A stretch of 64,000 bases of DNA from Cyanobacteria bacterium M_surface_10_m1_298. GTDB lineage: Bacteria > Cyanobacteriota > Cyanobacteriia > PCC-6307 > Cyanobiaceae. Numbering within the stretch: the stretch's first letter is position 1; every line of letters begins with the position of its first letter. The stretch lies in assembly GCA_016882485.1 (NCBI GenBank), contig VGPT01000002.1:1-64000 (forward strand), read 5' to 3'. This document shows, one piece after another, positions 25,835 through 34,748 of this stretch. A program made the translations under genes and the position numbers. The notes below the pieces were generated by a model. It made no database searches. It saw only the letters and a program-made list of their open reading frames with translations, and was not told where the DNA came from.

Positions 25835-27349
25835 ATGATCATTGATGACATCCATTACGACGTGATTGTGATCGGTAGCGGTGCCGCGGGGGGCACGCTT
25901 GCCGGTCAGCTCTCACGCTCCGGCAAGCGTGTGCTGCTGCTCGAGCGCGGTGGCGCGATGCCGTTGGCTGATCAGAACGTGGCCGATGTGGATCTGTTCC
26001 GAAAGGATCGCTACCACCCCGGAGAGCAATGGTTCGGCACGGATGGCGATCCCTTCTCTCCGCAAACCATCTATGCGCTCGGAGGCAACACCAAGATCTG
26101 GGGTGGCGTGCTCGAGCGGATGCGCGAGAAGGAGTTTGCAGGTGTTCAGCTTCAGCAAGGGGCCGCCCCGTCGTGGGAGCTGAGTTACGACCAGTTCGCT
26201 CCCTTCTACGACCGCGCTGAGCAGCTCTACCGGGTGCACGGTGAACAGGGTGTCGATCCCACTGAGCCCGCGCGTCAGTCCGGCTTTCCCTATGGGCCGA
26301 AGCCGATTGAACCCTTCCTGCAGGAACTGCGCTTGTCGCTGCAGCGGCAGGGCGTTCATCCTTACCACTTGCCTCAGAGCTGGTCGGAGTCAGCCCTCGA
26401 TCCCACGGGCGATGCCGAACTGTTTGGTGTCGATCCGGCCCGCGCCCAGGCCACGGTGCAGGTGCGTGAACGGGCCCGCGTCTGCCGACTGCACGTCAAC
26501 CCGTCGGGCACCGAAGTGCGTGGGGTTGAGGCGGAGATCGACGGGCAATCCTGGTTGTTCGCCGGCCATGTGGTGGTCTTGGCCGCTGGGGCGATCAATA
26601 GCGCCGAGATCCTGTTGCGATCAGCCACCGAGCATCACAGCCGCGGCTTGGCCAATGGATCCGATCAGGTGGGCCGCAACCTGATGAAGCCGCAGCTCAC
26701 CTCAATCATTCAACTGGCTGCTGAACCCAGCTCCGGGCGCTATGGACGCAGTCTCGGCGTCAACGACTACTACTGGGGTGATCAGAACGTGAGCTTCCCG
26801 CTGGGTTCGATTGCGACGGGTGGTGGCGTGCTGCAGGACGCCTTGTTTGCGGAATCACCACCGGTGCTGTCGCTTGTGACCAAGTTGATGCCGAATTTCG
26901 GTCTCGAGCAACTGGCGGCGCGTTCGGTGGTCTGGTGGGCGATGAGCGCTGTTCTCCCCGATCCCCACAACCGGGTGACCCTGCGGGGCAATCATCTTCA
27001 GATCCACTACCTCCCCAACAACCGGGAGGCCCATGACCGCCTTGTGTATCGCTGGATCGACACGCTCAAGTTGGTGGAAAGTGATCCCGAGTGCCATGTG
27101 GTCAAGCCGGCGCCCACCCATCCCCGCGGTGAAGCTCCGCTCACCGTGATGGGAAGTGTCTGCGGCACTTGCCGCATGGGATCGAACCCCGCCACCTCTG
27201 TGGTGGATCTCAACGGCCGCTCCCACGAGCTCACCAACCTCTACATCGCCGATGCCAGCGTGTTCCCCAGCTGCCCGGGCATTGGCATTGGCCTCACGGT
27301 GATCGCCAATGCGTTGCGCGTGGGCGATCATGTGCTGCAAGCCCTATGA
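25835..27349 (+). CDS. GMC-family oxidoreductase, active-site-degenerate
   Basis: 504 residues. The FAD-binding motif is intact ('[20 protein letters not shown]'), as is the GMC C-terminal layout ('GTCRMGSNPATSVVDLNG', 'ELTNLYIADASVFPS'). The residue in place of the catalytic His before 'GTCRMG' is Ser ('MGSVCGTCRMG'), and the usual 'NPxLT' reads 'GIGLT', so both active-site residues appear lost. It also lacks the Cys cluster of the second GMC gene. It lies directly behind ctaE2 and overlaps the GH63 gene by 4 bases. It may be a structural or electron-transfer partner (inference). Confidence 0.85.
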   Translation: MIIDDIHYDVIVIGSGAAGGTLAGQLSRSGKRVLLLERGGAMPLADQNVADVDLFRKDRYHPGEQWFGTDGDPFSPQTIYALGGNTKIWGGVLERMREKEFAGVQLQQGAAPSWELSYDQFAPFYDRAEQLYRVHGEQGVDPTEPARQSGFPYGPKPIEPFLQELRLSLQRQGVHPYHLPQSWSESALDPTGDAELFGVDPARAQATVQVRERARVCRLHVNPSGTEVRGVEAEIDGQSWLFAGHVVVLAAGAINSAEILLRSATEHHSRGLANGSDQVGRNLMKPQLTSIIQLAAEPSSGRYGRSLGVNDYYWGDQNVSFPLGSIATGGGVLQDALFAESPPVLSLVTKLMPNFGLEQLAARSVVWWAMSAVLPDPHNRVTLRGNHLQIHYLPNNREAHDRLVYRWIDTLKLVESDPECHVVKPAPTHPRGEAPLTVMGSVCGTCRMGSNPATSVVDLNGRSHELTNLYIADASVFPSCPGIGIGLTVIANALRVGDHVLQAL

Positions 27350-30036
27350 GCACTCCCCGCGGCTCATCCCCAGAAGGATCCGAACTGCGCCGGATGGCCG
27401 AGCGTGATCGCGAAGGCATTCGTTGGGATCTTTGGGGTAGCTATTTGCCGGAGCGTCAGTGGGGCACGGTCCGTGAGGACTATTCCGCTGATGGCAATGC
27501 CTGGAACTCCTTTCCCCACGACCATGCCCGCTCGCGGGTCTATCGCTGGGGTGAGGACGGTCTGCTGGGCATTTGCGATAACCAGTGCCGGCTCTGTTTC
27601 TCCGTGGCGCTCTGGAACGGTGAAGACCCGATCCTGAAGGAGCGCCCCTTCGGCCTTGCCAACGAAGAGGGCAACCACGGCGAAGACATCAAGGATTACT
27701 ACTTCCACATCGCCAATACCCCCACCCACAGCTTCATGCGTGGGCTTTACAAGTATCCGCAGCAGCGTTTTCCCTACGAGCAACTGCTGGAGGAGAACCG
27801 GCGCCGGGGCCGTGATGAGCCCGAATATGAGTTGGTTGACACCGGCATCTTTGATCAGAGCCGCTACTTCGACGTGTTCATCGAATACGCCAAAGCTGGC
27901 CCCGATGACATCGCCATTCGCATCCGCGCCATCAACCGCGGCCCTGATCCGGCACCCCTCACCCTGCTGCCCACCCTCTGGTTACGCAACACCTGGAGCT
28001 GGGGCTATCCCGATGAGCAGGAACATCCGATGCAGCTCGATGGGGATGTCGTGCAGGCCAGTGTCGGTGGCGGGGTTGGCCGCTACCAGTTGATCTGTCA
28101 GGAGCAGGGCGATTGGCTGTTCACCGACAACGAGACCAACACGCAGCGTCTCTTCCAGGAGCCCAATCAGCGTTCCTTCCAAAAGGATGGATTTCACCGT
28201 TACCTGATCAACGGCGAGCAGTCGGCGATTAATCCCGACAAGCGCGGCACCAAGGTTGCCCGACATCTGCAGCGCACGCTGCAACCCGGTGAGGAGTGGC
28301 AGGTGGATCTGCGTCTCAGCGGCCCTGCCAGTTCCTCTGAGGCCCTGGCCTCAAGCGATGCCGTGGATCTGCTGTTCCGCATGCGTGAACAGGAATGGCG
28401 TGAGTTTTTTGAGAGTCGTGTTCCCAACCTCAATGAAGAAGATCGTCTGATTCACAGCAGCGCTGCTGCGGGCCTGCTGTGGTGCAAGAAGTACTACGGC
28501 TGGAGTGTTTTGCGTTGGCTTGATGGTGATCCCACCTCTCCGATCCCGCCCGCTCAGCGTTGGAAGACCCAGAACACCTCCTGGCAGCGGCTGCATGCCC
28601 ACGATGTGATCTCGATGCCGGATGCATGGGAATACCCCTACTTCTGCCAGTGGGATCTGATGTTCCACGCGGTGGCCTTCGCTGTGTTTGATCCCGCCAT
28701 GGCGAAACAGCAGTGCATGTTGTTGCGCTCGCCGCATTACACAGCCCCCAATGCCCAGACCCCGGCTTATGAATGGGCGCTCTCGGATCCCAACCCGCCG
28801 ATCGGAGCCTGGGCGGCGATGCGCGTTTTCCAGATTGAGCGCAAGAGCACCGAAGAGCCCGATCTTGGCTTCCTTCGGGCTGCCTTACGCAAGCTGATCC
28901 TGGAATACGGCTGGTGGGCGAACCGCAACGACCGCTCCGGCGATAATGTGTTTGAGGGTGGTTTCCTCGGCCTCGACAACATTGCGGTGTTTGATCGTCG
29001 CTATCCCCTCGCCGATGGCAGTCGCATCCAGCAGTGTGATGGCACCGCCTGGATGGCGTCTCTCAGTTTGAATTTGCTCAACATCAGCGTGGAGCTCAGT
29101 CGCGAAGAGCCTGAATATGCCGATATCTGCGAGCGATTTGTTTATGACTTCGTCCAGCTTGCTCTCACCATCAACCGCTCCGGTAGTCGCGGTTATTTAA
29201 ACTGGGATAAGGAGGATGGCTTCTATTATGATGTAATTAAGCGTGTTGATGGCAGCACTGATTATCTCCGCACTCGCTCGGTCTCGGGTTTGGTGCCATT
29301 GCTGGCGGTGGCAAGCTTTGACGTGGATACGGTGAAGCGTCTTCCCGTGTTGGACGTCACCAGAAGCCTCCAATGGTTCCTTCACGAACGCTCCAATCCC
29401 AGCTGGATGCTCGAGAATCTTGGCCAGTGGCGCAACGACAGGCTGCTGTTTGCTTTGGTGCCGGAGGATCGCCTGCGCCGCATCTGTGAGCGGCTGTTCG
29501 ATGAGGAGGAGTTTCTCTCCCCCTACGGCATCCGAGCCCTATCCAAGGTGTATGCCGATCACCCTTACACCTTCACCGAAGGCAGCGACTCTCAGACCCT
29601 GACCTACAGCCCCGCGGATAGTCCGGTGGCGATGTTTGGTGGTAACTCCAACTGGCGCGGGCCTGTTTGGATGCCGATCAACTTCCTGTTGATTGAGGCC
29701 TTGCAGAAATTTGGCGACTATTACGGCGATGCGTTCAAGGTGGAGTTCCCCACCCGTTCCGGCAACTGGATCAATCTTTGGGAGGCCTCACTCCTGTTGG
29801 AACATCGCCTGGTGAATCTGTTCCGACGCGGCTCCGATGGCAGGCGGCCCTTCAATGGTGCGGTCGATTTATTCCAGAACGACCCCCACTGGCGGGATCT
29901 GATCCTGTTCAACGAGTATTTCCACGGCGATCACGGCAGCGGTGTTGGTGCCAGCCATCAAACGGGATGGACGGCGATGGTCTGCAAATTGATCAATCAG
30001 CTCAGCCGTTATCCGAGCTCCGCCACAGGCTCGTGA
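27346..30036 (+). CDS. GH63-type glucosidase (MGH1-like glycoside hydrolase)
   Basis: 896 residues, typical for the long bacterial GH63 subfamily. Diagnostic segments include 'EDGLLGICDNQCRLCFSVAL', 'MPDAWEYPYFCQWDLMFH' (with the WDL acid), 'PAYEWALSDPNPPIGAWAA' and 'FGGNSNWRGPVWMPINFL'. The family removes glucose (or glucosylglycerate/mannosylglycerate) units by inversion. No signal peptide is visible, so it acts in the cytoplasm. ATG 27346 overlaps the end of the first GMC gene. Its place between two GMC oxidoreductases suggests it releases their sugar substrate (inference). Confidence 0.88.
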   Translation: MSTPRGSSPEGSELRRMAERDREGIRWDLWGSYLPERQWGTVREDYSADGNAWNSFPHDHARSRVYRWGEDGLLGICDNQCRLCFSVALWNGEDPILKERPFGLANEEGNHGEDIKDYYFHIANTPTHSFMRGLYKYPQQRFPYEQLLEENRRRGRDEPEYELVDTGIFDQSRYFDVFIEYAKAGPDDIAIRIRAINRGPDPAPLTLLPTLWLRNTWSWGYPDEQEHPMQLDGDVVQASVGGGVGRYQLICQEQGDWLFTDNETNTQRLFQEPNQRSFQKDGFHRYLINGEQSAINPDKRGTKVARHLQRTLQPGEEWQVDLRLSGPASSSEALASSDAVDLLFRMREQEWREFFESRVPNLNEEDRLIHSSAAAGLLWCKKYYGWSVLRWLDGDPTSPIPPAQRWKTQNTSWQRLHAHDVISMPDAWEYPYFCQWDLMFHAVAFAVFDPAMAKQQCMLLRSPHYTAPNAQTPAYEWALSDPNPPIGAWAAMRVFQIERKSTEEPDLGFLRAALRKLILEYGWWANRNDRSGDNVFEGGFLGLDNIAVFDRRYPLADGSRIQQCDGTAWMASLSLNLLNISVELSREEPEYADICERFVYDFVQLALTINRSGSRGYLNWDKEDGFYYDVIKRVDGSTDYLRTRSVSGLVPLLAVASFDVDTVKRLPVLDVTRSLQWFLHERSNPSWMLENLGQWRNDRLLFALVPEDRLRRICERLFDEEEFLSPYGIRALSKVYADHPYTFTEGSDSQTLTYSPADSPVAMFGGNSNWRGPVWMPINFLLIEALQKFGDYYGDAFKVEFPTRSGNWINLWEASLLLEHRLVNLFRRGSDGRRPFNGAVDLFQNDPHWRDLILFNEYFHGDHGSGVGASHQTGWTAMVCKLINQLSRYPSSATGS

Positions 30037-30093
30037 CAAAGCAAAGCCAGAGTCAGCATGCGTTTCTAGCTTGCGGGTAGTGATCACGATGCT

Positions 30094-31692
30094 GTGGATC
30101 TGCTCCAGTCGCTCGGTCAACTGCAGAAGCCGGAGACCAGTCACTTTGATCTGATCATCATTGGCAGCGGTGCCGGTGGTGGCACCCTGGCCAGGGTGTT
30201 GGCGCCCACTGGTCTGCGGATCCTGATCCTTGAGCGCGGTGACTGGTTGCCCCAAGAACCGCAGAACTGGGATGCCGATGAGGTGTTTCAGAAAGGCCGC
30301 TACCTCAGCAAAGACATCTGGTACGACGGCAAGGGCAATCCTTTCCAGCCGGGAACCCACTACTTCGTGGGAGGGGCCACGAAGATGTATGGCGCCCATC
30401 ACTTCCGGCTGCGTCAGCGCGATTTTGAGGCGCTTGAGCACCACGACGGCATCTCACCGGCCTGGCCCCTGCGTTACAGCGATTTCGAGCCCTGGTATCA
30501 GCAGGCCGAGGCGATGTACCACGTGCACGGATTGCGCGGTGAGGATCCCACTGATCCCCCCAGCTCCGCTGCATATCCCCATCCGCCGATCTCCCACGAG
30601 CCGCGCATTCAGAAGTTGGCGGATGATCTGCGCAGTGCCGGTTTGCATCCCTTCCATGCCCCCAGTGGAGTGATGCTCGATGAGACCAACATGCCCTACA
30701 GCCGTTGCCGGCGTTGCAACAACTGTGATGGCTTCCCCTGTCTGGTGCACGCCAAAGGGGATGCGGAAGTGTGCGGGGTGCGGCCTGCGCTGGCGGCCAG
30801 CGCCAATGTGTCGTTGCTGACCCGCGCTGAGGTGAAGCGCTTAGTCACGGATGCGGCTGGCACCACGGTCACCGGTGTGGAGCTGGTGCGCGATGGCGAA
30901 GAGCTGCGCTATTCAGCCGATCTCGTGGTGGTGAGCTGTGGCGCCGCCAACACCGCCCGCCTGCTGTTGATGTCAGCCAACGACAAGCATCCCCGCGGCT
31001 TGGCCAATGGCTCCGATCAGGTGGGCCGCAACTACATGTTCCACAACAGCAAGGCGGCGGTGGCGCTCTCCCACGAGCCCAACCCCACCATCTTCCAGAA
31101 AACGATCTCGATCAACGATTGGTATTTCGGCGATTCCGATTACGACTACCCCATGGGCAACATCCAGATGACGGGCAAAACCCGTGGGGCGATCCTGAAG
31201 GGCTATGCGCCGCTGGAAACCTTCCTGATGCCCAACTGGGGCATGGATGAGATCGCCGCCCATGCGCTTGATTTCTGGCTCACCACCGAAGATCTGCCCG
31301 ACCCCAACAACCGCGTCACCATCGATGCGGCCGGTCATGTTCATCTCAACTACACGGTGAACAACCAAACCTCCGCCAACCGGCTCTGGGGTCGACTGCA
31401 GGGGATGCTCGACAAGCTCTATCTGAAGAAGCACCTGGTGGAGCGCCAGATCTATGTGAAAAACCCGATGGGTCTTTCAGCCGTTGGCCACCAGGCGGGC
31501 ACCTGCCGCTTCGGCACCGACCCCGCCACCTCGGTGCTCGATGTGAACTGCAAAGCTCACGAGCTCGACAACCTCTATGTGGTGGATACGAGCTTCTTCC
31601 CCAGCATCGGCGCGGTGAATCCTTCGCTGACCGCCATCGCCAATGCGATTCGCGTGGGCCATCACCTCAAAGAGCGGCTGGCCGTCTCCTGA
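30094..31692 (+). CDS. GMC-family oxidoreductase with Cys cluster, probably active
   Basis: 532 residues. FAD motif 'IIGSGAGGGTLARVL', substrate-domain 'GGATKMYGAHHFRLR', and an intact active site: His in 'VGHQAGTCRFG' and Asn in 'GAVNPSLTAIANAIR'. Near residue 205 is 'CRRCNNCDGFPC', a Cys pattern like that reported to hold a 3Fe-4S cluster in FAD-dependent glucose dehydrogenases, so it may pass electrons to another carrier rather than oxygen. The start is GTG 30094; the gap after the GH63 gene is 57 bases. It probably oxidises a sugar or polyol (inference). Confidence 0.88.
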   Translation: MDLLQSLGQLQKPETSHFDLIIIGSGAGGGTLARVLAPTGLRILILERGDWLPQEPQNWDADEVFQKGRYLSKDIWYDGKGNPFQPGTHYFVGGATKMYGAHHFRLRQRDFEALEHHDGISPAWPLRYSDFEPWYQQAEAMYHVHGLRGEDPTDPPSSAAYPHPPISHEPRIQKLADDLRSAGLHPFHAPSGVMLDETNMPYSRCRRCNNCDGFPCLVHAKGDAEVCGVRPALAASANVSLLTRAEVKRLVTDAAGTTVTGVELVRDGEELRYSADLVVVSCGAANTARLLLMSANDKHPRGLANGSDQVGRNYMFHNSKAAVALSHEPNPTIFQKTISINDWYFGDSDYDYPMGNIQMTGKTRGAILKGYAPLETFLMPNWGMDEIAAHALDFWLTTEDLPDPNNRVTIDAAGHVHLNYTVNNQTSANRLWGRLQGMLDKLYLKKHLVERQIYVKNPMGLSAVGHQAGTCRFGTDPATSVLDVNCKAHELDNLYVVDTSFFPSIGAVNPSLTAIANAIRVGHHLKERLAVS

Positions 31693-31717
31693 TGGAGTGG
31701 GCCCTGCTGGGGATCCC

Positions 31718-32218
31718 TCAGACCCCCAGCCAGATGCGCAGCAGATCCTCAATCAGCAGCGTGTCGAGGGAGAGCATTCCACCGCCGCAGAAGATCAGCA
31801 CCAAGCACATCACCACATACATCGCCGCTTTTTCCCAGCTGGGGGGTTCACCAACGCCCATCGGGCCGGCGTAGTCGCCCTCAGGGATCAGATAGGGGTC
31901 CGCGGCGATAAAGGGGAAACCACCCTTGATTTCCAGCACCATCGCGTAGGCCATCGACACGAGGATCGCGAACGACGCCAGGGGGGTGAGGAAGCCCACG
32001 ATCAGGGCAATGCCACCGGCCCACATCGAGCCGGCCGAGAGGAAACACAGCCAGGCGGGCGTCTTCAGCATCTGCGCCCAGGTCTGCAGGTTGCGCAGCT
32101 TCGGCCAGCCGTGGCGGATGAAGCAGATGCCCATGAACACCCGCAGGCTGAAGAGGGCCGCTTGGGCCAGGGGCGATGGTGCCGTCGGCACCACCAGCTC
32201 CACCAGGGCGATGTCCAT
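31718..32218 (-). CDS. DoxX-family membrane protein
   Basis: 166 residues with four transmembrane helices and the DoxX pattern 'SLRVFMGICFIRHGWPKL' and 'GIALIVGFLTPLASFAILV'. DoxX relatives are subunits of, or accompany, terminal quinol oxidases (as in Acidianus DoxDA) or redox enzymes. It is convergent with the active GMC gene, 26 bases after it. ATG 32218 is chosen over an upstream TTG. Confidence 0.85.
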   Translation of the reverse strand: MDIALVELVVPTAPSPLAQAALFSLRVFMGICFIRHGWPKLRNLQTWAQMLKTPAWLCFLSAGSMWAGGIALIVGFLTPLASFAILVSMAYAMVLEIKGGFPFIAADPYLIPEGDYAGPMGVGEPPSWEKAAMYVVMCLVLIFCGGGMLSLDTLLIEDLLRIWLGV

Positions 32219-32274
32219 GGAAATCAACCGTCTGCTCGCAAACTAGACAGTGCGGGCGCTGCTGGCTGTGTTGC

Positions 32275-33252
32275 TTAACGCGTGATCAGCTGGAGCTGAT
32301 GTCCGTCGGGATCACGCACCTGCAGAGCGCGCCGGAAGCCGAGGCGCGTCGCCTGGTTGGGTTCCAGATCCAGCACACCATCGCTGACGCAGGAGCCGCC
32401 CGCCGCGTCGACGTTTGCAGCGATCGCCTCAAGATCGGAGAGCTCCAGGCGCACCTGCCAATGGGCCAGGTCTGCTGCGCTCTGGTCGGCCGGCAGGAGC
32501 CTGCCGCCTGAAGGGCTCTGGTAGTTGAGACATTCAATCCCAGGGCCCTCCGGGCAGCGGTGAGACGTGATCCGCACGCGGGTCTCCTCAAGCCCATCGA
32601 GTCCGTCTTGCTCCGGCCCACTGTTGACCCCATCGCCACCGAGCCGTAATCCGAGCAAACCCTCATAGAAGCGAGCGCTGCGCTCGGTGTCGGCGTTGCC
32701 GATGGCGCTGTGGTCGATGCCGAGACAGGGGCTGTCGCTGCCTGTTTGATGCCAGCGGGGCTCCCCTTTGTCCGCTGGGAATTGCAGGAGCTCCAGGCAA
32801 TGCCCTTCTGGGTCGTGACACTTGAACGCCTGAATGCCTGCAGCGGCAGTGTTCCAGCTCGGCAGAGTCTGCGGGGCCGAGGAGATCGTTGTGATCTCTC
32901 CTCGAGCGATCAGGGTCTGGATCGGTGCGGCGGCCTGCTTCAGGTCGGAGACGACGATGCAGATGTGTTGAAACCAGAGGTCGGTGCTTCTTGAATCCGT
33001 CGGGATGCTGCGGCCTGGGCGGATGCCCGGTCCGAGGTTGACCACCTGCAACAGCTCCAGCTGCTCGGAGCCCAACGCCAATCGGATCAGCTTGAGCTGG
33101 CTGCCGTTGAGACGGAGCAGGGCGGCATAGGCACCGCCATCAATCTCGATGCACTCGCGCCGTTCAAAGCCCAGATGGCTCTCCAAGAAGTTGGCGATGG
33201 CTTCGGCATTGCAGCAGGTAAAGCCAAAGCTATGGATGTGAGGAAGGCTCAT
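32275..33252 (-). CDS. VOC (glyoxalase/bleomycin-resistance fold) double-domain protein
   Basis: 325 residues made of two VOC modules, each with 'HSxxx...' and a closing glutamate pattern ('HDPEGHCLELLQFP' and 'RDPDGHQLQLITR'). Such proteins are metal-dependent isomerases, lyases or dioxygenases acting on small oxygenated molecules. It is 3 bases after the lactonase gene and belongs to the same transcription unit. The real substrate is unknown; a sugar-derived carbonyl would fit the cluster. Confidence 0.85.
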   Translation of the reverse strand: MSLPHIHSFGFTCCNAEAIANFLESHLGFERRECIEIDGGAYAALLRLNGSQLKLIRLALGSEQLELLQVVNLGPGIRPGRSIPTDSRSTDLWFQHICIVVSDLKQAAAPIQTLIARGEITTISSAPQTLPSWNTAAAGIQAFKCHDPEGHCLELLQFPADKGEPRWHQTGSDSPCLGIDHSAIGNADTERSARFYEGLLGLRLGGDGVNSGPEQDGLDGLEETRVRITSHRCPEGPGIECLNYQSPSGGRLLPADQSAADLAHWQVRLELSDLEAIAANVDAAGGSCVSDGVLDLEPNQATRLGFRRALQVRDPDGHQLQLITR

Positions 33253-33255
33253 GGG

Positions 33256-34167
33256 TTAGGCCGCTCCGCGGGTATTGGTGAAGAGGGAGTAAAGGGAGGT
33301 GGAGGCGCAGATGAACAGGCGACTGTTGAAGCGGTCCCCGAAACAGAGGTTCGAGACCCGCTGGGGCACGCGGACTTTCCCCAGCAGGGTTCCATCGGCC
33401 GCGATGACGTGCACACCGTCATCGGCGCTGCACCAGAGGTTTCCTTGTTCATCCACCCGAAAGCCATCGGCCCAGCCCGCACTGATCTTGTGGAAGATCT
33501 CCCCACCGCTGAGGGCTCTCCCATCGGCGGTGACGCTGAAGCGGCGGATGTATTGGCGCGGTTCGCCGCTGCCGGCAGATCCCGTCTCCGACACATAGAG
33601 GAGTTGTTCATCAGGGGAGAAGGCGAGTCCGTTGGGGCCATCGAAATCCCTGACCACCGCCGTGATCGCTGCCGTGTCTGGATCCAATCGATACACGGCG
33701 GGCGACTGTTCGGAGACTTGGCGCCCCCCCTCGTAGTCGCTCAATAATCCATAGAGGGGATCGCTGAACCAGATCGATCCGTCTCGTTTCACCACCACAT
33801 CGTTGGGGGCATTGAGACGCTTCCCGTCTGCTTGATCCACCAGGGTGGTGACGCTGCCGTCGTGATTCAGTCGCGTCAGGCAGCGGCTGCTGTGGTGGCA
33901 CTGAATCAGCCGGCCTTGGCGATCGCGGGCCTGCCCATTGGCATAGGCCGATGGCTCCAGAAAGGTGCTGACCCCGTGTTGTTCGCTCCAGCGCAGGGTG
34001 CGGTTGTTGGGGATGTCGTTGAACAGCAGGCAACGCTGATCGCCAAACCACACCGGACCCTCGAGCCAGCGGAAGCCAGTGGCGAGCAATTCCAGTCCAG
34101 CGTTGAAGAGCACCAGCGCGTCAAAGCGCGGATCGTGGCTTTCGGTGCAGGCCGAGGGATGGTGCAT
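33256..34167 (-). CDS. SMP-30/gluconolactonase family lactonase
   Basis: 303 residues of six-bladed propeller type. Markers are 'WLEGPVWFGDQRCLLFNDIP' (with the metal-binding Glu), 'NAPNDVVVKRDGSIWFSDP' (metal Asn), 'PNGLAFSPDEQLLYVSETG' (metal Asn) and 'WADGFRVDEQGNLWCS' (metal Asp). All four ligand positions are kept. The enzyme opens sugar lactones such as gluconolactone, the product of sugar dehydrogenases like those in this cluster. It follows the cupin gene by 7 bases. Confidence 0.9.
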   Translation of the reverse strand: MHHPSACTESHDPRFDALVLFNAGLELLATGFRWLEGPVWFGDQRCLLFNDIPNNRTLRWSEQHGVSTFLEPSAYANGQARDRQGRLIQCHHSSRCLTRLNHDGSVTTLVDQADGKRLNAPNDVVVKRDGSIWFSDPLYGLLSDYEGGRQVSEQSPAVYRLDPDTAAITAVVRDFDGPNGLAFSPDEQLLYVSETGSAGSGEPRQYIRRFSVTADGRALSGGEIFHKISAGWADGFRVDEQGNLWCSADDGVHVIAADGTLLGKVRVPQRVSNLCFGDRFNSRLFICASTSLYSLFTNTRGAA

Positions 34168-34174
34168 CGATGAC

Positions 34175-34639
34175 TCAACCGGCTTGACTGAACCAACCGG
34201 GTTTGAGATTCAGCCAGCGCCCATCCCGGGGTTGGATCGCCAGCTGGATGCAGGGTTCATCCCCCAATTGTTCCGAGAGATGGCCGCTTCGGCCCTCGGC
34301 ATCGGTGCTGCAGTTCTGGTCGCCTCCAAAGGAGAACTCCCCAGGGCCCACCTCGATCCGCTGCCCGTCCATGCTCGTGATCGACCAGCGTCCCTTGAGC
34401 ACGTAAATCAATTTCGGTGCTGGATTTTCGTGCCAGCTCGCCTTCCAACCCACCGGCAGCACCACGGCTGTGGCGGTGAGGTCGTCGTCGATGACGCGAT
34501 TGAACAGCGGGGTGTTGCGCGGCCCGAGATTGACGAACTCAAAGCCGCTCAGCTCGCAGTAGGTCTGCCGGCTAATCCCCTCTTCATCACACCAGAGATG
34601 CCAGTAGCCAAGGGCTACGGATGGATCACTGTTCCCCAC
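34175..34639 (-). CDS. Cupin-domain protein
   Basis: 154 residues with a cupin core near residues 60-125: 'LPVGWKASWHENPAPKLIYV' (His ligand region), 'GPGEFSFGGDQN' and a late 'GDEPCIQLAIQP'. The function is not known; cupins bind metal and often isomerise or oxygenate small molecules. GTG 34639 is the start. First gene of a three-gene minus-strand run (cupin - lactonase - VOC), 109 bases from the divergent SDR gene. Confidence 0.75.
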   Translation of the reverse strand: MGNSDPSVALGYWHLWCDEEGISRQTYCELSGFEFVNLGPRNTPLFNRVIDDDLTATAVVLPVGWKASWHENPAPKLIYVLKGRWSITSMDGQRIEVGPGEFSFGGDQNCSTDAEGRSGHLSEQLGDEPCIQLAIQPRDGRWLNLKPGWFSQAG

Positions 34640-34748
34640 GATGGGCTTGGAACATCAGTCTCACTCAGCTTGGCCAGAGGGGCGCTTGTTGTCAGTGATG
34701 GCGGCTTGAGCGCACCATGCATACCCTGCGGTGATGTGATCAGATCCC

